A stretch of 18,675 bases of DNA from JASLDZ01 sp964242895 (GTDB lineage Bacteria; Pseudomonadota; Alphaproteobacteria; Caulobacterales; Caulobacteraceae). This document shows, one piece after another, positions 9,742 to 17,506 of this stretch. The position numbers were made by a program, and so were the translations under genes. The stretch spans positions 1 through 18,675 of the forward strand of contig CAXTBN010000055.1 of assembly GCA_964242895.1 (NCBI GenBank), given 5' to 3'. The notes under the pieces were generated by a model. The model searched no databases, was not told the DNA's origin, and saw only the letters and a list, made by a program, of their open reading frames with translations. Numbering within the stretch: the stretch's first letter is position 1; the number at the start of each line of letters is the position of its first letter.

Positions 9742-10971
9742 ATGCCCGCCGTCCACCTCCTCCAGAGCATAGCGCTCTACGTCCTGCCGTTCCTGGCGGT
9801 GCTGACGCTGGTCGTGACCGTCCACGAGCTTGGGCACTTCCTGGCCGCGCGTTGGCTCGGCGTCGCGGTGGACCGGTTCTCCATCGGCTTCGGCCGCGCG
9901 ATCGCCAGCTGGCGCGATCGGGCGGGGGTGGAGTGGCGCGTCGGCTGGCTGCCGTTGGGCGGCTACGTGCGGTTCGCCGGAGACTCGAGCGCCTCCTCCT
10001 CCGTGCCGGATCAGGACGAGCTGGAGGAGTTCCGCGACGAGATCGTGCGCAAGCAGGGTGCGGCGGCGGTGAAGGACTACTTCCATTTCAAGCCGGTATG
10101 GGCGCGCGCCATCGTCGTGGCGGCAGGGCCGGCGGCCAACTTCATCCTGTCCTTGGCGCTGTTCAGCGTCCTCGCCATGGCCATCGGCCAGCAGATGACC
10201 CGGCCCAAGGTGGCGGCCGTCGTCGCCGGCGGACCGGCCGCGGTGGCGGGCATGCGTGCGGGCGATCTGATCACCGCCGTCGACGGTTCGGCCGTAGAGA
10301 GCTTCGCCGACGTGCAGCAGTACGTGCAGCTTCGTGCGGGGGCGCCGATCCGCTTCAGCGTGCGCCGCGGCGGCGCTCAGCTCGACCTCACCGCCACCCC
10401 CGCCGCGCGGCGACAGCCTGAACCCTTCACCAATCGGCCCATCACCGTGGGCTTTCTGGGCGTGGCGGGCTCCGCGGCCCCTGCAGACACCTTCCGCCGC
10501 CGCTACGGTCCGGTCGAGGCGGTGACGAGCTCGGCGAAGCGGATCGGCGACATCATCAGCACGACCGTCTTCTACATCGGCCGTGTGGTGACCGGGCGCG
10601 CTTCCGCCGACCAGCTCGGCGGCCCCGTGCGGATCGCCCAGGTGTCAGGCGCGCTGGTCCGGGCCTCCGCGCAGGGGGCGCCGAATGCGGGCGCGCTCAC
10701 GGCTTCGGTGGCCGCGACCCTGCTCAGCTGGGCGGCGGTGCTGTCGGTGTCCATCGGCTTCATGAATCTGCTGCCCATCCCCGTGCTGGACGGCGGCCAC
10801 CTCGTGTTCTACGCCTACGAAGCGGTCAGCCGCCGGCCGGTGGCCGCGCGGGTGCAGGCCGCCGGGTACCGCGTCGGGCTCGCCCTCCTGCTCGGCATGA
10901 TGTTGTTCGCCACTTGGAACGACGTCCAGCCGATGCGCCTGTTCAAACTGCTCGGCGGCGCCGCGTCCTGA
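9742..10971 (+). CDS. rseP: Site-2 intramembrane zinc metalloprotease, RseP/MmpA family
   Basis: Membrane-embedded protease that cuts substrates within the bilayer after a first external cleavage. E. coli RseP releases sigma-E from RseA; the Caulobacter member MmpA degrades PodJ. Residues 28-32 are HELGH (zinc His28 and His32, Glu29 catalytic) in the first membrane helix. The third zinc ligand Asp350 lies in PIPVLDGGH in a later helix. About four hydrophobic segments are visible (near 8-33, 120-145, 325-350, 372-392). One PDZ domain is recognisable at about 155-220, whereas E. coli RseP (450 residues) has two; this protein has 409. AGAGG at 9728-9732 precedes the ATG by nine bases and overlaps the dxr stop. 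The substrate cannot be told from this window. Confidence 0.95.
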   Translation: MPAVHLLQSIALYVLPFLAVLTLVVTVHELGHFLAARWLGVAVDRFSIGFGRAIASWRDRAGVEWRVGWLPLGGYVRFAGDSSASSSVPDQDELEEFRDEIVRKQGAAAVKDYFHFKPVWARAIVVAAGPAANFILSLALFSVLAMAIGQQMTRPKVAAVVAGGPAAVAGMRAGDLITAVDGSAVESFADVQQYVQLRAGAPIRFSVRRGGAQLDLTATPAARRQPEPFTNRPITVGFLGVAGSAAPADTFRRRYGPVEAVTSSAKRIGDIISTTVFYIGRVVTGRASADQLGGPVRIAQVSGALVRASAQGAPNAGALTASVAATLLSWAAVLSVSIGFMNLLPIPVLDGGHLVFYAYEAVSRRPVAARVQAAGYRVGLALLLGMMLFATWNDVQPMRLFKLLGGAAS

Positions 10972-11001
10972 CGGCCCTTCGACCTTTCCGGCACTGAGTG
11001 G

Positions 11002-13626
11002 ATGACGACAACGACCGCCCGTAAGGCCGCGTTCACGGCCGCGCTCATGAGTGGCGCCGCGTTGCTGCCCCTGTCGTCCGCCTGGGCGCAGCAGGGGACC
11101 GGCACGGGCGGCTCCGTGCCCACCGTCACGGCGCAGCCAGCGCCCAATGTCGAGAGCTCCAGCTCGACGGGCCAGACCACCGGCGGCTCGGCTCCCTCCA
11201 CGCGCGAAGCGCCGGCTTCGGCTGCAGCGGACCGCGGCGCCTCCATCCCCGGCGGCGCGTCGGCGCCGAACGGTCCCGCACCCGCCCCGACGCCGACGCC
11301 CGAGCAGGCCAACGCCGGCGTAGGCGTCCCCAGCCCCGCCGCCGCGCAGGCGCAGGCGGCCGCCACGCCGGGCGCTCCGGTGAGAGCGGTGGCCGGAAAC
11401 GAGACGGGCGTGGTCCGCCGCATCCTGATCGAGGGCAACGAGCGCATCGAGTCGTCCACCATCATCGCCTACCTGCCGGTCTCCATCGGCGACACGGTGG
11501 ACGCGGCGCGGCTGAACCTCGCCTTGAAGACGCTGGCGCGCACCGACCTGTTCTCCGACGAGCGCGTCGAGCTGCGCGGCACCGACCTCGTGGTGCGCGT
11601 GGTCGAGAACCCGATCATCAATCAGGTGGTGTTCGAGGGGAACTCCGCGCTCAACGACGAGAAGCTGCGCGATGAGATCTCGATCCACCCGCGCGGCATC
11701 TTCACCAAGGCCGCCGTGCTCGCCGACGTGCAGCGGATCGTGGAGCTGTACCGTCGCTCGGGCCGCATCTCCGCCTCGGTCAATCCGCAGATCGTGCAGC
11801 TGCCGCAGAAGCGCGTGGATCTCGTGTTCGAGATCACCGAGGGGCCGAAGACCGGCATCCAGAAGATCAATTTCCTCGGCAACAAAGTGTTCACCGACAG
11901 CGCCCTGCGTGACGTGATCGTCACCAAGGAGAGCCGCTGGTACCGGTTCTTCTCGTCCAACGACAACTACGACCCGGATCGGATCGAGTACGATCGCGAG
12001 CAGCTGCGCAAGTATTACGCCAACAAGGGCTACTACGATTTCCGCGTGCTGTCGTCGACGGCCGAGCTGCTGCCTGACCGCAAGAGCTTCGACCTGACCT
12101 ACGTCGTCGACGAAGGACCGAAGTACAAGTTCGGCAAGCTGACGGTCGAGACAGACCTTAAGCGCCTGAACGGCAACTTCCTCAAGGCGCTGCTGCCGAT
12201 CAAGGAGGGCCAGCCCTTCCGTTCCGACCAGATCGAGACGGCGGTGGACTCGCTGACCTTCGCGGCGGGTGCGGCGGGCTTCGCCTTCGTCGATATCCAG
12301 CCGCAGCCCAAGGCCGACCCGAAGAGCCGCACCGTCGATGTGGTGTTCCGCGTCAAGGAAGGTCCGCGCGTCTACATCGAGCGCATCGACGTGGTCGGCA
12401 ACACCACCACGCAGGACTACGTGATCCGCCGCGAGCTGCGGCTGGCCGAAGGCGACGCCTATAACCGCGTGCTGGTCGACCGATCCAAGATCGAGGTGAA
12501 GCGTCTCGCCTTCTTCAAGACGGTGGACATCGACCAGACCCCCGGCAGCGCGCCGGACCGCACCGTGCTGCGCGTGAAGGTGCAGGAGCAGCCGACCGGC
12601 GAGCTGAGCCTGGGCGCCGGCTACTCCACCGTCGATCAGCTGCTGCTGGACGTCGGCATCAGCCAGCACAACTTCCGCGGCACGGGCCAGGACGTGTCGC
12701 TGCGCGCCTCCATCGGCTCGCTCCGCCGGCAGGTGGACTTCCGCTTCACCGAACCGCGCTTCCTGGGCCGCGACCTCGCCGCGGGCCTGGACCTGTTCTC
12801 CTACCGCTTCGACTTCACCCAATACTCCGGCTACGAGTCGGAGTCGGACGGCGGCACGCTTCGGCTCGGCTTTCCACTGAACCTCAACACCTACTTCCGC
12901 GCGCACTACACCTTCTCCGCCGACAACGTCATCATTGACGCGGCGACCTGCGACGGCGGCGGCGCGTCCATCGCGCTTTGCGAGCAGCGCGGACGCAGCT
13001 ACAAGTCGGAGATCGGCTATACGTTGAGCCTCGACAAGCGGAACGACCCACTGCGCGCCACCCGCGGCTACGTCGTCACGCTCAACCAGGACATCGCCGG
13101 TCTCGGAGGCACCGTCGACTTCCTTCGTACGGAGGGCAACGGCTCCATTTATTACGGCTTCTCACCGCAATTCATACTGAGGTTCGACGGGCAGGCGGGA
13201 TACCTGCTGCCGTACAATGGCGATGCGGTGCGCATCAACGACCGCTTCTTCAAGGGCGGCCAGACCTTCCGTGGCTTCGAGGTGGCGGGCATCGGCCCGC
13301 GCGACCTCGCCTTTGACGAGGCGCTCGGCGGCAAACTCTACGCGATCGGCACGCTGGAGCTGACCGTGCCCAACTACCTGCCCGAGCAGTACGGCATCCG
13401 CACCGCCGTGTTCAGCGATTTCGGCACGCTCGGCCTGCTCGACAAGTCGGTGAAGGACCTCAGCCCCAACGTGCGCGACGGGTTGACCTTGCGCGCGTCG
13501 GCGGGCCTCAGCGTGTTCTGGACCTCGCCGCTCGGCCCCATCCGCCTCGATTTCAGCAAGGTGCTGGCCAAGGCGACCTACGACAAGACCGAAGCGTTCC
13601 GCTTCTCCACCAACACCCAGTTCTGA
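11002..13626 (+). CDS. bamA: Outer membrane protein assembly factor BamA
   Basis: Central Omp85 component of the BAM complex, which folds beta-barrels into the outer membrane. Residues 1-29 are a Sec signal peptide ending Ala-Trp-Ala before Gln30. Residues 30-136 are a low-complexity Ala/Pro/Ser/Gly/Thr-rich stretch not seen in E. coli BamA. Five POTRA domains follow, beginning near 137, 205, 283, 372 and 455, each with the recurring EGN/LGN/VGN turn or a GPK/GPR lead-in. The 16-strand barrel runs from about 534 to the terminal Phe874. The conserved loop-6 motif appears as FRGF (756-759). Total length is 874 against 810 in E. coli, largely because of the spacer. It starts 30 bases after rseP; no terminator is seen between them. 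Confidence 0.97.
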   Translation: MTTTTARKAAFTAALMSGAALLPLSSAWAQQGTGTGGSVPTVTAQPAPNVESSSSTGQTTGGSAPSTREAPASAAADRGASIPGGASAPNGPAPAPTPTPEQANAGVGVPSPAAAQAQAAATPGAPVRAVAGNETGVVRRILIEGNERIESSTIIAYLPVSIGDTVDAARLNLALKTLARTDLFSDERVELRGTDLVVRVVENPIINQVVFEGNSALNDEKLRDEISIHPRGIFTKAAVLADVQRIVELYRRSGRISASVNPQIVQLPQKRVDLVFEITEGPKTGIQKINFLGNKVFTDSALRDVIVTKESRWYRFFSSNDNYDPDRIEYDREQLRKYYANKGYYDFRVLSSTAELLPDRKSFDLTYVVDEGPKYKFGKLTVETDLKRLNGNFLKALLPIKEGQPFRSDQIETAVDSLTFAAGAAGFAFVDIQPQPKADPKSRTVDVVFRVKEGPRVYIERIDVVGNTTTQDYVIRRELRLAEGDAYNRVLVDRSKIEVKRLAFFKTVDIDQTPGSAPDRTVLRVKVQEQPTGELSLGAGYSTVDQLLLDVGISQHNFRGTGQDVSLRASIGSLRRQVDFRFTEPRFLGRDLAAGLDLFSYRFDFTQYSGYESESDGGTLRLGFPLNLNTYFRAHYTFSADNVIIDAATCDGGGASIALCEQRGRSYKSEIGYTLSLDKRNDPLRATRGYVVTLNQDIAGLGGTVDFLRTEGNGSIYYGFSPQFILRFDGQAGYLLPYNGDAVRINDRFFKGGQTFRGFEVAGIGPRDLAFDEALGGKLYAIGTLELTVPNYLPEQYGIRTAVFSDFGTLGLLDKSVKDLSPNVRDGLTLRASAGLSVFWTSPLGPIRLDFSKVLAKATYDKTEAFRFSTNTQF

Positions 13627-13645
13627 CGAGCAGAGAGACCCAACC

Positions 13646-14320
13646 GTGAAGACGACAACCGCCGCCGCCGCCCTCGCGCTGGCCGCCCTCGCCCAGGGCG
13701 TCGCCACAGGCTCCGCCTCGGCCCAGGCGCGCGCCGCCGCCCGACCCGCCGCCGCTCCGGCTGCGGCCGCGCCGGCGGTCCGACCCGCCCAGCAGCTGCC
13801 GCAGGGTCCGCCCATCCCCGGCATGTGCGTGGTCTCGCAGGAGCGCGCCATCGGGGCCTCCGCCGCCGGTCGGGCCATGATCGACCGCCTGCGCCAACTG
13901 AACGCGCAGGTCACCGCCGAGCTGAAGCCGGAGCAGGACTCCATCGAGGCCGAGGCCAAGACCTTCCAGTCGCAGCAGGCCGCGCTCACCGCCGAACAGC
14001 GCCAACAGCGCGGGCAGGCGCTGCAGACGCGCGCCACCGCCTACCAGCAGAAGGCGGAGCTGCGGCAGCGCGAGCTGCAGGTCACCCAGCAGAAGGCGCT
14101 CCAGCGCATCGGGGGCGAGCTGAACCCCGTGCTGCAGTCACTGTACGGCGCCCGGGGGTGCAGCATGCTGATGTCGATCGACAACGGCGTGCTGGCCTCG
14201 AACACCGCCTTCGACGTCACGGACGCCGCGATCCAGCAGCTGAACGCGCGCATGCCCACCATCAGCTTCGACCGCGAGCGGCTGGACAGCCAGACGGCCG
14301 GCGCGGCGGCGCCCCGGTAA
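13646..14320 (+). CDS. ompH: OmpH/Skp-family periplasmic chaperone
   Basis: Likely periplasmic chaperone that holds unfolded outer-membrane proteins for BamA. GTG start with AGAGAG about nine bases upstream, 19 bases after bamA. The signal peptide (Lys2, then an Ala/Leu core) probably cleaves after SASA near residue 26. An Ala/Pro/Arg/Gln-rich stretch follows to about residue 57. The core begins at CVVSQERAIGASAAGRAMIDRL, the degenerate OmpH beginning. A Gln/Glu/Ala-rich segment at about 80-160 has coiled-coil heptad character and forms the tentacle hairpin, followed by the returning strand with SMLMSIDNGVLASN. Length is 224 against about 160 for E. coli Skp, explained mainly by the N-terminal stretch and tail. 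Assignment rests on fold-type features plus position between bamA and lpxD. Confidence 0.88.
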   Translation: MKTTTAAAALALAALAQGVATGSASAQARAAARPAAAPAAAAPAVRPAQQLPQGPPIPGMCVVSQERAIGASAAGRAMIDRLRQLNAQVTAELKPEQDSIEAEAKTFQSQQAALTAEQRQQRGQALQTRATAYQQKAELRQRELQVTQQKALQRIGGELNPVLQSLYGARGCSMLMSIDNGVLASNTAFDVTDAAIQQLNARMPTISFDRERLDSQTAGAAAPR

Positions 14321-14340
14321 CAGGCGAGCCGAGGGCCGGC

Positions 14341-15360
14341 GTGGTCGATCCGCGCTTCTACGAGGCGCTGGGACCCGTCTCCCTCGCCGACGTCGCCCGG
14401 CTGACGGGGGCGGAGCTCGCCGATCCGGCGGAGGGCGTCCGCGCGCTCACCGGCGCGGCCCCGCTCGACCGGGCGGGGGAGGGCGACGTCGCCTTCTTGG
14501 CCGACCGGCGCTACGTCGCAGGCCTGAAGAGCACCCGCGCGGCCGCGGTGTTCGTGGCGCCTGCGTACGCGGACGAGACGCCCGCCGGGGTGGCTCGCCT
14601 CCTCACGTCCGAGCCGCAGGCCGCCTACGCCCGCGCGGCGCCACGCCTGCATGCCTTGCGCCGTCACCCTGACGACGCCCCCGCCATCCATCCGGACGCG
14701 CAGCTCGAGCCAAGCGTGCGCCTCGCGCCCGGTGTGGTGATCGGCCCCGGTGCGGCGATCGGGGCCGGAACGGAGATCGGGGCGCACGCGGTGATCGGGC
14801 CCGGTGTGCAGATCGGTCGCCACGGCCGCATCGGCGCGCACGCGGTGATCGGCTGCGCCCTGATCGGCGACCGCGTGCGCATCCTGGCCGGCGCGGTGAT
14901 CGGCGAAGCCGGCTTCGGCGTCGCCGGAAGCAAGGAGGGGGCCCTCGACATGCCCCAGCTCGGCCGGGTGATCCTGCAGGACGGCGTCACCGTGGGCGCC
15001 AACAGCTGCATTGACCGAGGCGCCTACGACGACACTGTAGTGGGCGAGAACACCAAGATCGACAACCTGGTCCAGGTCGCCCACAACGTCCGCATAGGGC
15101 GAAGCTGCGTTCTCGCGGCGCACACGGGGATCTCGGGCAGCGTGACGGTGGGTGACGGGGTGGCCTTCGGCGGCCGGGCGGGCATCGCCGACCACGTGGA
15201 CATCGGCTCGGGCGCCAAGATCGCCGCCGCCTCGGGCGTGATGAAGAACGTGCCGGCGGGCGAGGTGTGGGGCGGCTCGCCCGCGCGCTCGCTGCGCAAG
15301 TGGATGCGCGAGACGGCCTGGGTCGCCGCCCAGGTGAAGAAGACGGGCGGGGGACGTTGA
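14341..15360 (+). CDS. lpxD: UDP-3-O-(3-hydroxyacyl)glucosamine N-acyltransferase
   Basis: Third step of lipid A synthesis: transfers a 3-hydroxyacyl chain from ACP to the 2-amino group of the UDP-GlcN derivative. The GTG start at 14341 gives 339 residues (E. coli 341), beginning MVDPRFYEALGP, and has GAGGG at 14331-14335. The frame is open further upstream through ompH but without conservation or a start. An N-terminal uridine-binding domain (to about 110) includes GDVAFLADRRY. Left-handed beta-helix hexapeptide repeats follow from about 115, and the catalytic His is His248 in NLVQVAHNVRIG. A C-terminal helix ends the protein. The stop shares one base with the fabZ ATG. Confidence 0.97.
   Translation: MVDPRFYEALGPVSLADVARLTGAELADPAEGVRALTGAAPLDRAGEGDVAFLADRRYVAGLKSTRAAAVFVAPAYADETPAGVARLLTSEPQAAYARAAPRLHALRRHPDDAPAIHPDAQLEPSVRLAPGVVIGPGAAIGAGTEIGAHAVIGPGVQIGRHGRIGAHAVIGCALIGDRVRILAGAVIGEAGFGVAGSKEGALDMPQLGRVILQDGVTVGANSCIDRGAYDDTVVGENTKIDNLVQVAHNVRIGRSCVLAAHTGISGSVTVGDGVAFGGRAGIADHVDIGSGAKIAAASGVMKNVPAGEVWGGSPARSLRKWMRETAWVAAQVKKTGGGR
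14782..14852 (+). repeat. 17-bp direct repeat inside lpxD, spaced 54 bp
   Basis: GCGCACGCGGTGATCGG occurs at 14782-14798 and again at 14836-14852. The start-to-start distance of 54 bp equals 18 codons, exactly one turn (three hexapeptides) of the left-handed beta-helix. It encodes AHAVIG in both copies. It most likely reflects the repeated protein structure and could mark an internal duplication of one coil. Confidence 0.7.
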
Positions 15361-15842
15361 TGGACGGCGGCGACGTGCCTGCGGCGGAACCGCCGCGCGT
15401 GGACATCGACTACGCGGAGATCCAGCGCCGCATCCCGCACCGCTACCCCTTCCTGCTGGTCGACAAGTGCGAGGACTATCGCCCGCGTGAGAGCGTGGTC
15501 GGGATCAAGTGCGTGTCGATCAACGAGCCGTACTTCCAGGGCCACTTTCCGGAGAGCCCGGTCATGCCCGGCGTGCTGATCTGCGAGGCCATGGCCCAGA
15601 CCGGCGCGGTGCTGATGTCCAAGACGCTCGAGGTCGACGTCTCCGGCAAGGTCATCTACTTCATGAGCCTGGACAACGCCCGCTTCCGCCGCGCCGTGCG
15701 GCCCGGCGACGTGCTGCGCATGCACGTGACCGTGCTCCGCGCCCGCGACCCGGTGTTCAAGTTCCACGGGGACGCCTACGTCGAGGGACAGCTCGCCGCC
15801 GAGTGCGACTTCGCCGCCATGGTCTCCGAGATCGCCCGGTGA
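15360..15842 (+). CDS. fabZ: 3-hydroxyacyl-[ACP] dehydratase FabZ
   Basis: Hot-dog-fold enzyme that dehydrates beta-hydroxyacyl-ACP in fatty acid elongation and competes with LpxA/LpxD for the same 3-hydroxyacyl-ACP pool. The 160-residue product has PHRYPFLLVD, then GHFPESPVMPGVLICEAMAQ. Catalytic His62 and Glu76 are 14 residues apart, as in characterised FabZ. KVIYFMSLDNARFRRAVRPGD follows. I chose the ATG at 15360, which overlaps the lpxD stop (TGATG); an earlier in-frame ATG at 15267 would lie inside lpxD and adds 31 unconserved residues. Its place between lpxD and lpxA is conserved in proteobacteria. Confidence 0.97.
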   Translation: MDGGDVPAAEPPRVDIDYAEIQRRIPHRYPFLLVDKCEDYRPRESVVGIKCVSINEPYFQGHFPESPVMPGVLICEAMAQTGAVLMSKTLEVDVSGKVIYFMSLDNARFRRAVRPGDVLRMHVTVLRARDPVFKFHGDAYVEGQLAAECDFAAMVSEIAR

Positions 15843-15861
15843 GCTGTTCGGCGGCCCGCCC

Positions 15862-16647
15862 GTGAGCCTCCATCCCACCGCCCTGGTCGCGCCCGGCGCG
15901 CGCCTGGGCGTGGACGTGGAGGTCGGCCCCTACTGCACGGTGGGAGCCGACGTGACGCTGGGCGACCGCGTCCGCCTGGTCAGCCATGTCGTGGTCGAGG
16001 GCGTCACCGAGGTCGGCGACGACACGCTGGTCCACCCCTTCGCCGTGCTCGGCGGCGCGCCGCAGCACCTGGCGCACAAGGGCGAGCCGACGCGGCTGGT
16101 GGTGGGGGCCCGCAACCGCATCCGCGAGCACGTGACCATGCACGCCGGCACCGTGCTGGGCGGCGGGATCACGCGCGTGGGCTCCGACAGCCTGTACATG
16201 GTGGCCAGCCACGTGGCGCACGACTGCATCGTCGGCGATCACGTCACCTTCGCCAACAACGCCACCCTCGGCGGCCACGTGCAGGTCGGTGACTACGTGT
16301 TCATGGGCGGGCTCTCGGCCGTGCACCAGTTCACGCGCATCGGCCGCTACGCCTTCGCCGGCGGCGGCGCGATCGTGACCAAGGACGTAATCCCCTACGG
16401 CTCGGTCTGGGGCAGCCAAGCGGTGCTGGGCGGGCTGAACCTCGTGGGCCTGAAGCGGCGCGGCTTCGCCCGCGAGGCCATCAACGAGCTGCGGGCCGCC
16501 TACCGCTTGCTGTTCGCCCCCGAGGGCACTTTCCAGGAGCGCCTCGACGACCTGGAGCACGCCCACCACCAGTCGCCCGAGGTGATGGAGATCGTGGCCT
16601 TCATCCGCTCGGACGCCAACCGCCCCATCTGCCTGCCGGCGGGATGA
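15862..16647 (+). CDS. lpxA: UDP-N-acetylglucosamine 3-O-acyltransferase
   Basis: First step of lipid A synthesis: moves 3-hydroxyacyl from ACP to UDP-GlcNAc. The GTG start at 15862 gives 261 residues (E. coli 262), starting SLHPTALVAPGARLG. Hexapeptide-repeat beta-helix to about 180, then the C-terminal helical region beginning GLKRRGFAREAI. Catalytic His120 in VAHDCIVG aligns with E. coli His125, and His155 in AVHQF with His160. At the hydrocarbon-ruler position (E. coli Gly173) this protein has Gly168, which favours a long acyl chain; that is inference. No strong Shine-Dalgarno precedes the GTG, which lies 19 bases after fabZ. An NMR- or mass-spectrometry-resolved lipid A would settle chain length. 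Confidence 0.97.
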   Translation: MSLHPTALVAPGARLGVDVEVGPYCTVGADVTLGDRVRLVSHVVVEGVTEVGDDTLVHPFAVLGGAPQHLAHKGEPTRLVVGARNRIREHVTMHAGTVLGGGITRVGSDSLYMVASHVAHDCIVGDHVTFANNATLGGHVQVGDYVFMGGLSAVHQFTRIGRYAFAGGGAIVTKDVIPYGSVWGSQAVLGGLNLVGLKRRGFAREAINELRAAYRLLFAPEGTFQERLDDLEHAHHQSPEVMEIVAFIRSDANRPICLPAG

Positions 16648-16651
16648 CGCC

Positions 16652-17506
16652 GTGCCGGCCGCGCCCAAGCTGGGGCTGATCGCCGGCGGCGGCGCCCTGC
16701 CGGCGGCGCTGGCCGCCAAGTGCGAGGCGGCCGGGCGCGAGGTCTACGTCCTGCGGCTCAACGGCTTCGCGGACGCCGAGACGGCGCGCTTTCCCGGCGC
16801 GGCGTGCGGGATCGCGGAGGTGGGCCGCGCCTTCAAGCTCCTGCGCGCCGCCGGCTGCGCCAGCGTGTGCTTCGCAGGCACGGTCTCGCGACCCGACTTC
16901 GCCGCCCTCAAGCCCGACCTGCGCGGCCTGGCGCTCCTGCCGGCGGCCATCTCCGCCGCCCGGAAGGGCGACGACGCCCTGCTGCGCGTGGTGCTCGGCG
17001 CGTTCGAGGCCGAGGGTTTCCGCGTCGAGGGCGCGCACGAGGTCGACGCCGCCCTGACGCTCGGCCCGGGTGCGCTCGGTGATCACGCGCCCTCGGAAGC
17101 CGACCGCGCCGACCTCCTCCACGCCCTCCGCATCGCCCGCGCAGCCGGCGCCCTCGACATCGGCCAGGGCGCGGTGGTCTGCGCCGGGTTGGTCCTGGCC
17201 GTGGAGGCGCAGGAGGGGACGGACGCCATGCTGCGCCGCTGCGCCGAGCTGCCGGTCGCCCTGCGCGGCTCGCTCCAGGCGCGGCGCGGCGTGCTCGCCA
17301 AGGCGCCCAAGCCGATCCAGGAGCGGCGGGTCGACCTCCCGACCGTGGGTGCGGCCACCGTCGAGGCCGCCGCCGTCGCCGGGCTGGCGGGCGTCGCGGT
17401 GGAGGCCGGCGGGGCGCTGGTGCTCGACCGTGAGGCCACCGTGGCCGCCGCCGACCGCCTGGGCCTGTTCGTCTGGGGCGAGTCGCCGGAGACATCGCCG
17501 GCGTGA
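16652..17506 (+). CDS. lpxI: UDP-2,3-diacylglucosamine pyrophosphatase LpxI
   Basis: Hydrolyses UDP-2,3-diacylglucosamine to lipid X plus UMP. It is the functional replacement for LpxH, unrelated in fold, first described in Caulobacter crescentus (formerly DUF1009). The 284-residue product begins GLIAGGGALP (8-17). It has CFAGTVSRPDF, the EGTDAMLRRCAEL block, and the C-terminal signature KAPKPIQERRVDLPTVG. Asp228 in RVDLP probably corresponds to the catalytic Asp225 reported for the Caulobacter enzyme; that mapping is from memory and motif position. The common Gln-Asp in this signature is Gln-Glu here. GTG start four bases after the lpxA stop; its end overlaps lpxB as GTGA. Confidence 0.95.
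   Translation: MPAAPKLGLIAGGGALPAALAAKCEAAGREVYVLRLNGFADAETARFPGAACGIAEVGRAFKLLRAAGCASVCFAGTVSRPDFAALKPDLRGLALLPAAISAARKGDDALLRVVLGAFEAEGFRVEGAHEVDAALTLGPGALGDHAPSEADRADLLHALRIARAAGALDIGQGAVVCAGLVLAVEAQEGTDAMLRRCAELPVALRGSLQARRGVLAKAPKPIQERRVDLPTVGAATVEAAAVAGLAGVAVEAGGALVLDREATVAAADRLGLFVWGESPETSPA

Noticed and set aside
10916..10947. Possible ECF sigma (sigma-E-like) promoter before bamA: GGAAC with a downstream GTTC/TTCAAA
   Set aside because: The spacing is about 19-20 bases rather than 16-17, and the -10 element is imperfect. The match lies within rseP coding sequence and is likely chance.
7924..13000. Very long minus-strand open frames (for example 7924-10086, 720 codons, and 10645-12906, 753 codons)
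   Set aside because: They lie fully antisense to cdsA, dxr, rseP and bamA. They are rich in His, Arg, Val, Ala and Gly as expected for reversed GC-rich codons and show no recognisable domain. High GC removes stop codons from the complementary frames.
13162..15195. Minus-strand frames of 291 and 384 codons opposite bamA, ompH and lpxD
   Set aside because: Composition is that of antisense shadow frames (runs of Ala, Gly, Arg, Val, His, Asp), no motif, and no promoter or Shine-Dalgarno of note.
15267..15359. Earlier fabZ start at 15267
   Set aside because: It would overlap lpxD by about 94 bases and add 31 Arg/Gly-rich residues not typical of FabZ; the ATG overlapping the lpxD stop gives a normal-length protein.
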